DNA of 64,000 nt from Acridotheres tristis (taxonomy: Eukaryota; Chordata; Aves; Passeriformes; Sturnidae): the NCBI GenBank assembly GCA_037013685.1, contig CM072886.1, positions 85,442,922-85,506,921 of the forward strand. Direction: 5' to 3'. The position numbers and the translations under genes were made by a program. Every line of letters begins with the position of its first letter. Within the stretch, counting starts at the first letter, position 1. Under the pieces are notes generated by a model, which saw nothing but the letters and a program-made list of their open reading frames with translations, had not been told where the DNA came from and did no database searches. This document shows, one piece after another, positions 48,401-61,520 of the stretch.

Positions 48401-51400
48401 ACCCTGAGGCTTTATCTTCATTGAACCTTAGCTTTAGACTCTGTAATACGAGGCTGGAAAGCCTCAAATCCCTGTTGATTCAGAGGTTTCCAGACTTATC
48501 TCACAGCTGGTTCTTCCTCTCATTGGATCTTAAAAGCCATGTGGCAGAAACGGAAAGTGAATTTTCAAACTCAGTTTTATTTCTAAACAAAAGATTTTAA
48601 CTGTTTCCAAAACATTTTTTATTGTTTTGGGGTTTTTTTGTAAGGTTTTTTTGTTTGTTTGTTTGTTTGTTCGTGTTTATATGGGGGTGGGGGGTTGGAG
48701 GTTTTTGGGAGTTTCATGGTGGGTTTTGTTTTTTGTATTTCAGGGTTTTTTGTTCTGCCACTGTGGGACATTTAGAACATTTTTTCTCTATTTGTCCTTA
48801 CTCAGAAGCTTTGGGTTCCCAATAAAAAGGAAAAGTATTATTTTCACCAGTTTTAATTGACACCCAAGAATAGAAAGAAAGAAGGAAAACACCAAACCTC
48901 TAGTATGATCCCCTACCTGGGAAAGCCATGGAGCTTTCCATCCTAACAGCAGAATTGCATCATTGGTTAGAAAGAGCAACACATAGAATGGCTTTGTATT
49001 GAAAATACAGACGAAGAGCTATGGCCTTTGTCATCATAATCAGAATACAAGGAGTTGATCCCATTACTTACATACTACAAAGATTTGTATTTCCCTGCTT
49101 TTCATTTAAGTGCTTTTTTTGAATCTTGGCCAGCAAAGAAAGAAATTAGTTGAGAGATTTCATATGATGTGAAAAGAATGAAAAAAACTCACTTTTTTTA
49201 AAAATTCATTTAAATGTTTTCATTAAACTCAAATTGTGAGCTTTTATTCAGATTGACTAAAGTCTTATTTTGGAATATTATGGAGGACAAAAACGTTGTC
49301 TGTGATACACTTTGGTCTGATGTCCTAAGAAAATAAGGATTACATTATTATTCTCTCAGTGTGTCTCTGCTTGCCTGTCCTCCTCTCTTCCCACACCCTC
49401 AAAAAGTTTTGAATCTAGTTTTGATGAAATGTATCAGAATGTTCTACAATTCTTACAGTCTCAGCAAAGTAGGCTTGTAAGTGAAGTTGGAAAAGAAACA
49501 CTATTAATAGACCATTAGGGGTATAAAATATAAATCTTATTAAACATGGGAGAATTTGCACCAGAATTTCTCATTATGGTCCCACCACTTACAAATCAGC
49601 TCATTAACAGCGTTGGGGAATTCAGATGGTCTGTGTGATTAATGGCTGAATGCATAAAGGTAATACAAAAGTTTTAAAGAAACAAGAAATGGCAAAATAG
49701 AGACAAGGATAAGGGTCTGAAGAAACAGTAGGGAAGACAAATATTCAAGAATTGCCTTCAGCTAGGAATGGTCTAAGAGGATGTTTTCTTCCCACATTTG
49801 ATCACAGTGAAAAAAACAAAAAAAGAAAAGAAGTAAAAGAGTCCAAACTATTGTTATTGAATCTAGAAATCCACTGAAGCTGAATGATCTATGAGAATTA
49901 TAGTGAAATTTGAAGTGCAAAAAAAGGCAGGCCCTGAAAGAGAAGAAAAAGTTTCCCCATCACACAGAAAATTGCTTCCAGACAGTGATGGAGATGTATG
50001 TTGAAAAGAACAAACATATGCTTTCAAGAAGTATTCACAGATAGAACATTGGACCCATTTAATACTTTTTTATAATGTATTATGACTGTGAATAGAAGAA
50101 TCAGTCATGTTTTACAAAAACTCTTCACAAGTTATTAGTTAATCACTTATATATCTTCCATAGGAGGGGCCTTAAACTTCCAAGTGCAGCTAGGCTTTGC
50201 CATGAGCTAGACAGCGAGGATATGACAATACTGGGATCACACTAGGAGTGGTTTCACTAGGGGGTCATACAGCCCAAGGCAGAGGAAGAATGAATATCAC
50301 ACTTGAAAAGGGTTGAAAGTAGGGTTTAAAAAAAACCAGGTTGCACTGGAAGCCTGAGGGAAATGTAATGCAAAGCCCAAAGCCATTTGAAAAGCAAAAA
50401 ACCAAAACTGGAAATACAGTTGAATGATTGAGAGAGGAAACAAACTTTTTTTGGAGCAGCTCCTGGTGAGTTCCCACCTCACTGTTTTCTCTTCAAAACA
50501 AAACTGTCCACTGTAAGTAGTTCTTGCCCAGGTTTGCTGTCTGTGTACTAATCAGAGGGATTAGGGGGTCACTACAGAGACAGATGATGATGTGATTGCC
50601 TGTGCAAGGCAGCAAAAACAGTCAAGGTGTATTGAGTGCTCTGTAAAAATTGTCCCATGACAGTGTTCCCTCATAGTAAGCAAAAGCAGGATAAACTGGT
50701 CTGCAATTACCAAGAGGGTTAATTCGTTCCTTTTAACATAAACATAGATCTAAAATGAGATTATATTACATCAGAAACAAGACAAAGTTTGAGAATATTT
50801 GTTGAAAATTGGCCTAATGACTCTTTTGTCATTGTAATTCATACCTTTCACCTTGCTAATATCCAGCAATTGCAAATTGGCATACTACCAGAAAATGAAA
50901 GTAGTATCTTTCACCTGTCCTGTTTGCTTTATCTGCTCTTTCCCCTTCTTTCTTAGGTACTTTTCAGATATGGTGGACTTTCTTTTAAAAGCTGCTAGTC
51001 ATTTCCAATTTGTAACCACTGTACAGCCAGCTGCCTGTTGTTTGTTTATAAAACAGGAGTCTTTTTTTTGGCTAAGCTAATGCCATCGAAGTACCCGTGC
51101 AACTCCGTGCATTTTACAGTGCCTGGCTGGCATCAGATTACACCAAAAGAAATCCTGATTTCTTAACATGTCCTACACCCACCTCCACATGCTCTACAGG
51201 CATTTTATTGAAGACAACGAAGGAACTCAGGAGGACAATTTCTGGAGGTACTGGATATTATCAAAGCTTTTCTAAAGCTGGCATAGAGCCCGTGACCTGA
51301 CCCTGTCTTTGCAGAAGGGAGCCCAAGCCTTGAGCTAGTCCTCCCATGCATGGAACTCCATAGGAGGGGTCTCCAGCCATGAGCACCTCCACTGTGGGAT

Positions 51401-53655
51401 GGGGAGAGCACATGGTGGCAGGAGGTGAGGTGGTGTGGGGATGAAACCCTGGAGAGGTGAGGAACAGCAGCCCAGGTTGTTTTGAAGGTGGTATTGTTGA
51501 GCCCCAGCTGCTGGCCTCGCCTGGTCCCCTCCCACAGCAGAGAGCCCAGAACCCTGAGAGAGCTGTTATCATATGCCACCATGAATTACTCCTCCCTTTA
51601 GTCCTCCAGCAGATGTCTTGTGGCTCAGATTCAGGAAAATCACTACACTCATTTTGGACACAGATCTTACAGTGGCACTAGAATCAAGGAAGGAATTTGC
51701 CATGTCCTTATAAAGACAAATTTTCCATGTACCCAGAGTCACATGGACTGCAGGGTTAGGAATTGCCGTGTTTCAATTAGCACAGGCAGGCTGTGCTGCC
51801 TCTGTGCCCTGAGGGTGATGGAAACATCTTCTACACCAATGTATCTTTATTATTCTATAGTTTGTTATTTATTAAGTATTCCTTTCCAGAAGAATCATCA
51901 GTACTAACCAGAGCACCGAGGAGAGGAGTCCTCTTTGCCAGGAAGCTTCTTCTCTCAAGATTCCAGTTTCATGAATCAGATTTCTGTTTAACTCATTTTT
52001 TCTGGCACAGAATACAGCAGATTCATTCCATGCAGACAAGTAACAGCAGAAAAGGTTGCAAGCATCTTTCAGGGGGGAGTAAGCTAGCATACAAAGAGAA
52101 GAAGCTGGTATATCAAGACCAATTTAGTAGCTATCTTTTCTTCAGGCACACAGAACTTGCCAAGTAGATGCAGTCTGCTGTCAGTTTTTAGGTTTTTTTC
52201 TCTTCCTTATCATTCTGTTAGGAATCAACACTCATGTTTTGTAAACACCTGCACCCCAGTTTAGGAAAGAACTATGGCTATGGGGGCAGCAGGAAGAATT
52301 TGCAAGGGTTTTGTTACAGTGCTGACATGCTCTCGGTAGATACAGGGGCATATTTGATTCAAACAACATCTCACAGATATGTTTTCCTCCCTTGGCTAAG
52401 CAAAATTTAATCTGTTAGAAGGTTTGGTGGAAATCTTTAGAAAATATGTGATATAAAAAACCTGAATTGTGAGTCTGAGATTGAAATACAGCCCTGCCTT
52501 TCCACTGAAGCCTGAGGTGCATGCTGTTTGCTTACTCATCACAGTAACCAGTCTGGTACATCTTTCCAGGTTTTCAATATTAGATTATCTGAGGATAGAA
52601 AATCAAGTTGGCAGAATGAGTCAGCTGATAGATTATTGCCTAGTACAGAAAAAGCACAGGAGTGTCATTATATTTGCCTACAAAGAACCACATGTACCTA
52701 TGAAGTTGTAAAGATGATAAGCATGAACTCGATTACTGCTAATCTGCTCTGCTTCATGTCTCAGATATTTCTTTTATATAATTTTTGTTAATATCCTAAA
52801 GTCAATCAAATAATTCAGAGAAATTAAACTGATGAATACTGTTTCATTGGCCTCATTAAAAATTCAAGCAATAATATCACAATAACAACAAAAGTTATTG
52901 TTAAAAAAACCAAACAGTTCTAGCTCAATGGTATCAAATACAATGAAGAAAATGGCATATTAACTCCAATGTTAATAGGAGTACAGTTTAGATTGCTAAA
53001 AGTCTTTTTTTCTATTATGGACACCACACCTAATTCTCTCCCTTTGTAGAGCTGAAAATTAATATTTCACATTACACATATATGTTATATATTCCCAGCT
53101 AGAGCTAGGATAGATGATTGCTGTCTGGCAGTCGCTGCTGCTGCTATATCTTTACACAGCAGAAAAAAACCTCCAACAGCAGTAAAGCTAATGACAGTGG
53201 TATTCAATTAATTGTCCCTCTGGAAGCTGGAAACAGTTGTCCACTCTGCCACTGGGAGCCTGTACATTCTCCCACTCTTTTTTCTGACATGTCTGTGGTA
53301 CAGCAACTTGACACAACTCTCCACAAGTTTTCCCTCAGGTCTGGTCTGACCAAGGGAACAGATACAGTGGCCTCACTTTGCTCCCAAGGAGTGCTTCTCT
53401 GCATGCTGTCCTGTGGGGCAGGTGAATTCAAGCTACAGAAGATCATTCAAGAAGACACTTTGGGAGAAACCTGCTCATCTTTCTCCTGCATTGGCCAGAG
53501 CACTTTTGCTATAAATACCATAATACCAGTGGGGCTCTTCAGGGATAGTTGGAGGGAATCACACCAGCAAGGTGCTCTGAGTAAAACTGCAGGACTGCAG
53601 GAAGGTGTTACCTCAGGCTCAGCAGGTAACAAACACCCTCTTTGCACATAGATTT
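45471..53655. other. Unique DNA with T/G-rich tracts; no gene recognised
   Basis: T-rich low complexity lies at 46460-46496 and a T/G-rich block at 48615-48750. A GC-richer patch with frames open on both strands is at 51280-51560. A 177-codon + frame at 53118-53651 abuts the LTR fragment and has no recognisable domain. It may be part of an older repeat. Confidence 0.4.
48615..48750 (+). repeat. T/G-rich low-complexity tract
   Basis: About 135 bases dominated by TTTG/GTTT units and G runs, including a (GTTT)n run near 48650-48670. Confidence 0.85.
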
Positions 53656-54399
53656 GGATTGATCTCTCTCAGCCTTCATCTGAGTCCACAGGCAGTAGGC
53701 AAGCCTGGCACTCTTCCCCACCAGGAGCATTTTGGAGGTAAAAGGCATCTGTGGAAGGCTGACTGTTACTAGAAACCAAGTGCTCATTAAAGCCAATGAG
53801 TCCCTCCCACAGGACATAGTCCTTCAGGAACAGGCTGCTGCACTGTGGGTTCCCCATGGGTCACAAGTCCTGACAGCAGCCCTCTCCCATGTAGACTCCT
53901 CTCTCCCCAGGGCCACAGGTCCTGCCAGGAGCCTGCTCCAACATGGGTTTCCCATGGGGTGCTTCAGGTACATCCACCCGCTCTGGTGTGGGCTCCTCCA
54001 TGTGCTTTAGGTGGATCTCTGCTCCGCTGTGCTCCTCCATGGGCTGCAGAGGCACAGCTGCCTCACCATGCTCTGTGCCACAGGCTGCAGGGGAACCACG
54101 GCTCCAGTACCTGGAGCACCTCCTGCCCTTCCATCTCCACTGACCTTGTGTCTGCAGGGCTGATTCTCTCACATATTCTCACTCCTCTCTCTGGCTGCAG
54201 TTGCCTTTGTACAGTAAGTTTTTCCAGAATTTCTGCACTGTTCCTGATGGGCTCAGCCTTGGCCAGCAGTGGGTCCATTTGGGAGCCAGGTGGCACTGGC
54301 TCCATCAGACATGGGGGAATTTTCTAGCAACTTCTCACAGAATCCATGCCTGTAGCCCCCTCTCCAGCTACCAAAACCTCACCACACAAACCCAATACA
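53656..54399 (-). mobile_element. 5' part of an avian ERVL-type LTR
   Basis: Read on the minus strand, the element begins TGTATTGGGTTTGTGTGG at 54399 and continues GGTGAGGTTTTGGTAGC, GGGGGCTACAGG, AACTGCAGCCAGAGAGAGGA and GTGAGAATATGTGAGAG. These blocks are familiar from the long LTRs of bird ERVL elements. It then runs through repeated units built on CCCATGG...CAC...GGAGCAG before fading near 53660. No poly(A) signal, 3' terminal CA or internal retroviral region is visible, so this is a 3'-truncated LTR. The short frames in it (up to 160 codons on +) are not genes. The exact distal end is uncertain. Confidence 0.75.
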
Positions 54400-57300
54400 G
54401 CATTCTGGCCTCCCTGGGGAAGGGCAGATATCTATACAGCTGGATATCAGTCCTCATCCAAGGTCTTCACCCATGGCCAGGAGCAGAGCCCTCTCTGATC
54501 ATCAGTGAGGGGAAGCTGATATTGCAAAGGAAGAAAAAACTGAGGTGGAAGCAGCAAAACCAGCACTGAGATGGGGAAGGAAGACAACTTGCCCGAGACA
54601 ACACACAACACATGTTGCTCGCAACATACAAAAAATCCAAAATGGCAGAGCAGAACCATAGGTTCCATAGGCTTTTCTGGTTTTTCTGTCACAGAAGCTG
54701 TGACTACTAGCTATTAAAAAAGACTTAATGGCCAATAGCTTCCTGTCATCTCAGATAGTTACAAAACAAGAGGGAGGCAGATGCTGGCAGCCTGTGCTGT
54801 GTCATGACCATGGTGATTGTCACACTGCACGCCTGGGGAATGCCACAGCTCCAGAGAAGTGATGGTCCCTCACTGCTCCTGAGGGTGATCTCCACAGAGA
54901 GGACAGCACCTTCCTACAACAACATGCTTTCTTCTTCCCCCTGGATAATTTCTCTCTAGTGAAGCCTAGAAAAATTGCTCAGTATTGCTTTCTCTGAGCA
55001 TGAACTGCTTGTAAGATGGTTGACTAGCTCATGTGATGGGATAAAAGGGCATGCTCTCTTTAATTTAATAAGTAAAATAACATTTTATGCAAATGAAAAA
55101 TATCCTTAATGAAAGATGGTTGTTTTCCTCTTTTCAATAAAGAAAAATCCAAGTAAGAATGGCATCCCAAACAGTTCTGATAAACTTCAAAACTTCCACT
55201 TGAAGAGTTACTGGAAAACATTTCTAAGGCCAGAGGGAATTCTGGATTTATTAACAGGCAAAGTTCAAAAGATTAATCACACAGAGTCTTTGATATTTTA
55301 TCACGCAAAAGAATAATCCTGATAAGAAAAATGTTTTGGCAAGAGCACCCTCACTGTTGAACACATGATGGTTACTCTGGAAGAGGGAACACGATCTGAC
55401 TTGTTGAAATGGCACTGCAAATGCAGAAGAAAAGCAGGTTTTACCAAACACTGGTTCTAGACACTTCTGTAGGTATTTGTCAGATTTCTTGGACTACCTC
55501 TCACGCAGAAATCAGTGGGAGGAATGAAAATAGAAAAGCCATCTCCTTCATGCCATTTATTTTTCCTTTTTCTCATTCTTGCTGGTTTTAACGTTGGGAA
55601 AGGATTCTCTAGGGGGATCACAGGGCCATTTGTCTCTGAATCACAGAGAACAGGCAGCTCAGTGAAAAACCACACTGGGGGAAAAGAAATCCAAACCACA
55701 AGTCATCAAGGTGAGTTAATATTTCCGCCCCTGGTTTTGCAAGGGATTAACTATTAATAAAGATTTAACTAACCTCTGCTTTGCCTGTACAGCTGAAATA
55801 TTAATAATGCCATGCATCTTGTAGAGCTGTTGTATTTCCTCCATGGCAAGTCTGCAACAGTGCATATAGCTCCAGGCTGTTTCTATATTACTGAAACTCA
55901 CATCATTGTGTTTTTCTGACCCTTTTTCTCCATTATCATTAAAAAGAAAAAGAAAAAAGTGTCTTTTTCCACTCAGACTCTGCTGTCACTCTCCATGCCC
56001 ACCATATATTATTTTCCTTCTTATTATCTCAGCCACAACAGAAAAGTACAGAATGAAGCACAGACAAAAAAGCCTGGAGCTATCTTAGAATGCCTGATGT
56101 CACAAGAATTACCTAACTAGCCAGATTCCCTTTTGCAATCAGATTTGATATCTGATGCAAGATGTATGGAAATCTGTAAGGTGTTTTTAGTTGATTTTAC
56201 TTCTGCCTCTGTCTTGTTTACATTTTTTTTATCATCTCTAGAAGTTTGAGTTTTATTTTATTTACTTTGATTTCACAAATATTCTTATTCATGTTTTAGG
56301 TTGCATGAATGTCTGAGGTTTCTAGTACAGACTAAACCTTGGTTTTCGGAACAACCCACAACTTCTAGTGCTATACTAAAAGCCTTTTAACCACAACCCA
56401 TAAAACATGCATCACTAGGGAAAATTTTTGATGGTCTTTTTTTCTTTCCTGGTTACTATTTCTCAAAATAACTCAAAGTTATGAGATAATTATGAGACAA
56501 CTCAAAATTCAGGACAACTTAATTTCTAGCCTAATAAATGCTCCTAGTGCTATTAGCTGTACCCCAGCTTCATCTCTGTGTCTCCTCAGGGTGGGAAGAA
56601 GGGCAGGGAAGGTGGGCATCCATTGCCTTCCTAACAACACCAAAGGAGCTGCAGGGACTTCAGTCACAGGTGTCTTGGAAACAGGCCAGCTACCAAATGT
56701 GGAAGCCAAGTGAAATGCAGAGGGCAGTCTTACTTTTTGGGCTGTTGTGATCTCATAATATGACACCAAATAAAAAAATATAAAAAAAGAAAACTAACTA
56801 TACCAGATTTGACCTTTTCCAGTTCTGGACAAAACATTATCAAGGACACTTTTGGCTTTCATCTCTCTTCAATTAATATGTACCTCCCTAGCAAATATTT
56901 TATGAATCCTATTGGTTTCTGTGCAACAAAAACAAATGTTAAAAGAAACCAATATAAAGGAAATGGTTTGGCTTTCGGAGTGTTGGGTCTTCTTGTTATG
57001 TTTTTTTTTTCTTTTCTTTTTTCCTTTTTTTTTTGATCTCTACTTTATTCTTTCATCCAGAAATTACAAAATTGGTTCTCAACTTATAACACAATTGTTT
57101 ATGACAATAAATCAGTTGACTTCACTGTTTCAGTGCCATCCAAAATGACTTTGTAATCTGGAAAAAAATAATTGTTCTGAGGAGAAAGGGAGCAATGGAC
57201 ATTTCCCAGGCTTTTTTGACCTTCTGAGCAAGAATTGGAACTTGCCTAGTGGTTTAGATGCTAATCTATCTACCCAGTGTGTGGGTGTGCTCTGAGTCAC

Positions 57301-57627
57301 AGCCAACATGTGCACTCACTTCTAAAACAGGGCTTCCTAAATATTTTTGTAAGGGTAGCTTTTGTTTAACTTTCATTTGGCAGAGTCCCACATTGGGAAC
57401 AGTCAAAAGCTCAGGAAGGACCATATGTTGCATGTAAGCTGCTAAGGACAACTTTGAAAGTTTTCAGATCTTTTTCTCTCAAACTGAAGACTCACACTTC
57501 TTCCTAACATGATTCAAGATATTGCTTTTTTCTCACCCACTTGCCAGCAAAACCACATCTGTCAGACTTCAAGTGTGTAGCAATTGTCTGTCCATAGTGA
57601 AGATAAATGTCCTTTTGTCTGGGTTGG

Positions 57628-57752
57628 TGGGTTTTTTTTGGTTGTTGGGGGTTTTTTTGTTTGTTTTGTCGTTTGGGGGTTTTTTTTGTGTTTTGTTTCT
57701 TTTTTTTTGTTTGTTTGTTTGTTTTCTGTGTTTGTGGTATTTATTTTTTTAA
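57628..57752 (+). repeat. T/G-rich low-complexity tract
   Basis: About 125 bases made nearly only of T and G, including a (GTTT)n run near 57709-57722. Confidence 0.88.
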
Positions 57753-59374
57753 CCCATGCCCAGCTACCAAAACTCAAGGGACATCCTGCTGACGATGTTC
57801 CAGGGAACTGTTACCATGTAAGTCTGAGCAAACAGGATACAGTGGCTCTATACAAGCAGCGGTCACTGCAGAGATTTCTGCAAGAAGTATTTTTTTTATA
57901 TTGTTCTCCCTATTACATAACTGGGAATGGGGATAATGAACATGTTTCAGTCAAAGCATCAGAGGTGTTACAAATTGCTTTCTCTCTAGGAGGCCCTGTT
58001 ATTAACCCAGTTACTCCTAGTAATAATACCTGCTGCTCTGCAAATAAGCCTGAAAAATGCACTGGGGCCAGATTCAATAAAGGGCTTTGGTGACTCAGCG
58101 TTAGGTTGGTGTAATACCCCGTATTTAAGATCTCAGGCCTTTGAGCAGAGTCTGAATCCTGAGCAATAGATCTATAAAGTGCACAAAGAGTGTTAGGAGC
58201 TTGCAACAACAACCCCAAGCAGCTTAGCATGTACCTGCATCGACCTAGCCAATAAAGCTGGCAGTGTGGGAAGAGAAACCTTAAAACTCACCTGTTAAAC
58301 CTGCAAGGAGACACCTGCATTTGGTTGGGATCTGCAAACTGGATCCCTTCCAAAATATAATTTTTTGGGCTTTTTTTGTCCCCTTTATTTATTTTCCTTT
58401 TTTCTCTCCTTCCCTTCAGAGAATTGTACAGGCCTTATGCTTTTTAATGTTTCCTCTTTGCCACGGTTGCTACACAATCACAGGAGACCTTGCTGCTAAA
58501 GCAGTGACCTGGGAATTGCATGTCCTAAGTTTGGTTCCTTGCTTTGGCTGCACAGTGTGTGTGGGAAGGGGGCTGCTATTCCTGCCCACCCTCCTCCCCC
58601 CTCAAGCTGATGCCATTAGCAGCTCTAAAGTAGGTCAGTCTGAGTGGGCTGGAGGGATGTGCTCCTCATCCTCCATCTGCAACTGTGCAGGAAACATTTC
58701 AAGAAACACTAGTCCATAGAGAGAAAAAGCACATTAGGCAACTGAGTCAGGTTTCCTCATGCTCAGGACACTCACCTGGCACGAGGGCATCCAGGTTTCT
58801 GGCCCTTGTCTGTGCTTGGTTTTCTGTGTTTTAACCACCGGTGGTTGAATGTGTATGACAAGAAAAAAAAGTCCCAGCAGGAAAACTAAAACTCAGGCCT
58901 GTCCAGCTCTGCTTGGAATGAGTAACCAGCACCAGGCTGGTGGCATGGTTGAAGCAGGATTGCCTAATGCCAGAGTGGCCTCTCTGCTGCTGGCATGGCT
59001 TTGTCTCAAGAGACTGAATAGGTTGGAATATTCTCTGTTTAAATAGGGAATGAAAATCTCCAAGTCCTGTGAAGTAAATACTCAGTCTACTATGAAGTGC
59101 TTGGGCAAAGAAGAGGAATTTTGCATTTTGGCAGCAAAAAGCAAGAGTCACTGCACATAATAAGGTGAGAAATATGTCCCTGAAAGCTGAGTATATTTAG
59201 AGTACACTTGTCTCCCTACAGTAGGCTTAGTTAGGGGTATGTCCAAAATGACACTTGAATTACTCACTCAACTCCACAAAGACTGGGGCATCTGAGGATA
59301 TGCACAGACATACAGCTTCAAGATCTTGGTAATAACTCAGTATAACTGAGCCAAAAATATGATAGCGGGATAGA

Positions 59375-59432
59375 TTTGTTGTTTTTTGTTTGGGGTTTTT
59401 TGTTTTGGCTTGTTTTTTTTTTGTTTTATTTT
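59375..59432 (+). repeat. T/G-rich low-complexity tract
   Basis: Runs of T with interspersed G, of the same type as those at 48.6 and 57.6 kb. Confidence 0.85.
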
Positions 59433-61435
59433 TCATGGGCAAGGTTATGCTATGGTATGGTGAGAAATACAAGTAGACATCTCACTACCAACAGCCTTAT
59501 GTGGCCAGTGCAATAGAGCCTCTAGCCCTTAGGAATCCAGTACAGCAGAAACCTTTCAGATGTGATTGAAGAAATAAATCTCAAGAGAGTCAGAAACCTT
59601 CCTGGACCCAGGACTACAATGGGCCGTAGATGTGTGTGTGATGCCTTTGAGATGTGGCATGTATGCTGAGCAATACTGCAGACATTTTCTGAGTCCATTT
59701 TAAACTTCCTTCTGCTGTTTTCTCCCCGAACATTGTTTCCCTTTCTTGCAGAGTTAGCCCAGGCCAGCCGCCCACTGTCCCTCAGAGCCCATCCTGCTGC
59801 ACAGGGAGCTGCACGCCTCCAGCTGCTGGTTGCGTTCCCACCGCGTTACCACAGCAGCACAAACAGCAAAACATTAAACACAAGGATGCTGTGTGGGCAA
59901 AGTCCCTGCATCCTCCAGGTTCCTGAGCAGCCTTTGTGCAGCTGCCAGGCCCCTGGAGGAGCCTGCAGAGTTTGGGTGTTTTCTCCATCTCCTTTTCCAG
60001 CTAATGCTGGCATTTTTATGGGACAACTAAAATAATCTGTGCAAAATGAGCAGTCAGCAGTGGTTATACCAACTTTATGCAGAGAAGATTTTTAGCAGCC
60101 ATTCTACCCAGAAAGAACATACCTTACGCTGTTTCCCCAAATATACTTCTCTGTAACCTTTGAGAGGTACATTTGTCCATCTTATATATCTCCCTGGGCT
60201 CCAGCCTTGCATTGCATAAGCCCCTCTTCCAAAGATAATTCAACATGCAGGAATTCACGTGGAAATATCTTTCAATGTGGCTCTGAGTGGAGAAGCATGT
60301 GTATTACTTCTGGCTTGTTTTCAGTTAATTTTTTCTTCCTTTGGACACATTTGATCCTCAGAAATTAAGGAATGATACAGACTTCATTTCCTATTAGCTG
60401 ACCACAGCTATAAATTGGATTGACATATGCTGATGTGTTAATTTGGCAAGATACCAAAAAGCAGCCAAAAAAGCTGACAGGCAGCACAGTTCTCTGGAAA
60501 ACAGATTTCCTTAAATAAATCTTTTGTTTTGACAGTATGACAGCTCTGTTCAAGAACTATATCTGTATTGGAACAGTATATTTTGATTTCTCCAAGACAT
60601 GCAATTTAACTGCGCATGACTTCTTTATTCAAAATGTGCATTTACTGGAACTTACAGAGAGTGTGTTAGAGAGATTAGAAATTGGTTCCCTGTTAGGTTT
60701 TAAAAAGGTAGCTGCTCATCAGGAGATAACTAGGGCTGTTTTTCTTGTGATCCACCTGAGACCAGTTCTTAGTCTGACATGACTTAATATGTTAATCCAC
60801 AATCCAAACAAAACAGAAGAAATCTTTACTGGCAAATTTGAGAAGCGATTAAAAAAAAAAATGGTATTGTTAACAGGGAATTACCTTGCTTTGAGAATGC
60901 TCATTAATTTAGAAATCTAAGTCTAAAACAATACAATCTGACATGATCAAACAAAAAAATTAGATTTGACAATTTAAAAAAAAAAGAAAATTTAAAAAAA
61001 ATGAGACTGAGAATGAGCAAGTGTCTGGGAAAACTGTTTCAGTTAAAGACTTTTTAAATACTCCTCCTAGGCAACCACCACATTTTTGTCTTCTCAAGAC
61101 AGAGAGAGAACAGATATTTCCCACATCTTCTCACCAGCACACACATAACACCATAGTGCTGCTCTTAGACAGCAAGAATGAAATATACTAATTTTAAAAT
61201 GTTTTTCCAAATCTGAAATCTAACTAAGCCATGCTGAAAGTGCATTTGACATTTCATAGTTGAGAAACAGTGGTCAAAAACAAGCAAGTGAACAAAAAGC
61301 CACCAACCTTCACTTCAAACAATTTTTGTTGAAATATCTTTGGTTCCGACATAATGTTGATTTGCTTTTAGAATAATTGAAAAAAAATAAGTAGTTATTA
61401 ACTGTGTGACAGAAATTTAAAGTACAAGCACAAAA

Positions 61436-61520
61436 GTTTTGAGGGTTTTTGTTTGTTTGTGGGTGAGTTTTTATTTTGTTTTGGGTTTTTGTTTGTTTAG
61501 TTGTTTTGTTATTTTAATAA
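61436..61520 (+). repeat. T/G-rich low-complexity tract
   Basis: T-rich sequence with GTTT and GGTTTT units. Confidence 0.82.

Noticed and set aside
53118..53651. 177-codon + strand frame
   Set aside because: No domain, no splice support, and it abuts the LTR fragment. It is probably repeat-derived or chance.
53845..54327. 160-codon + strand frame
   Set aside because: It is antisense to the ERVL-type LTR fragment and reflects the repeat's GC-rich units.
57584..58093. 169-codon + strand frame rich in Phe, Val and Gly
   Set aside because: The first half is translated T/G-rich low-complexity DNA.
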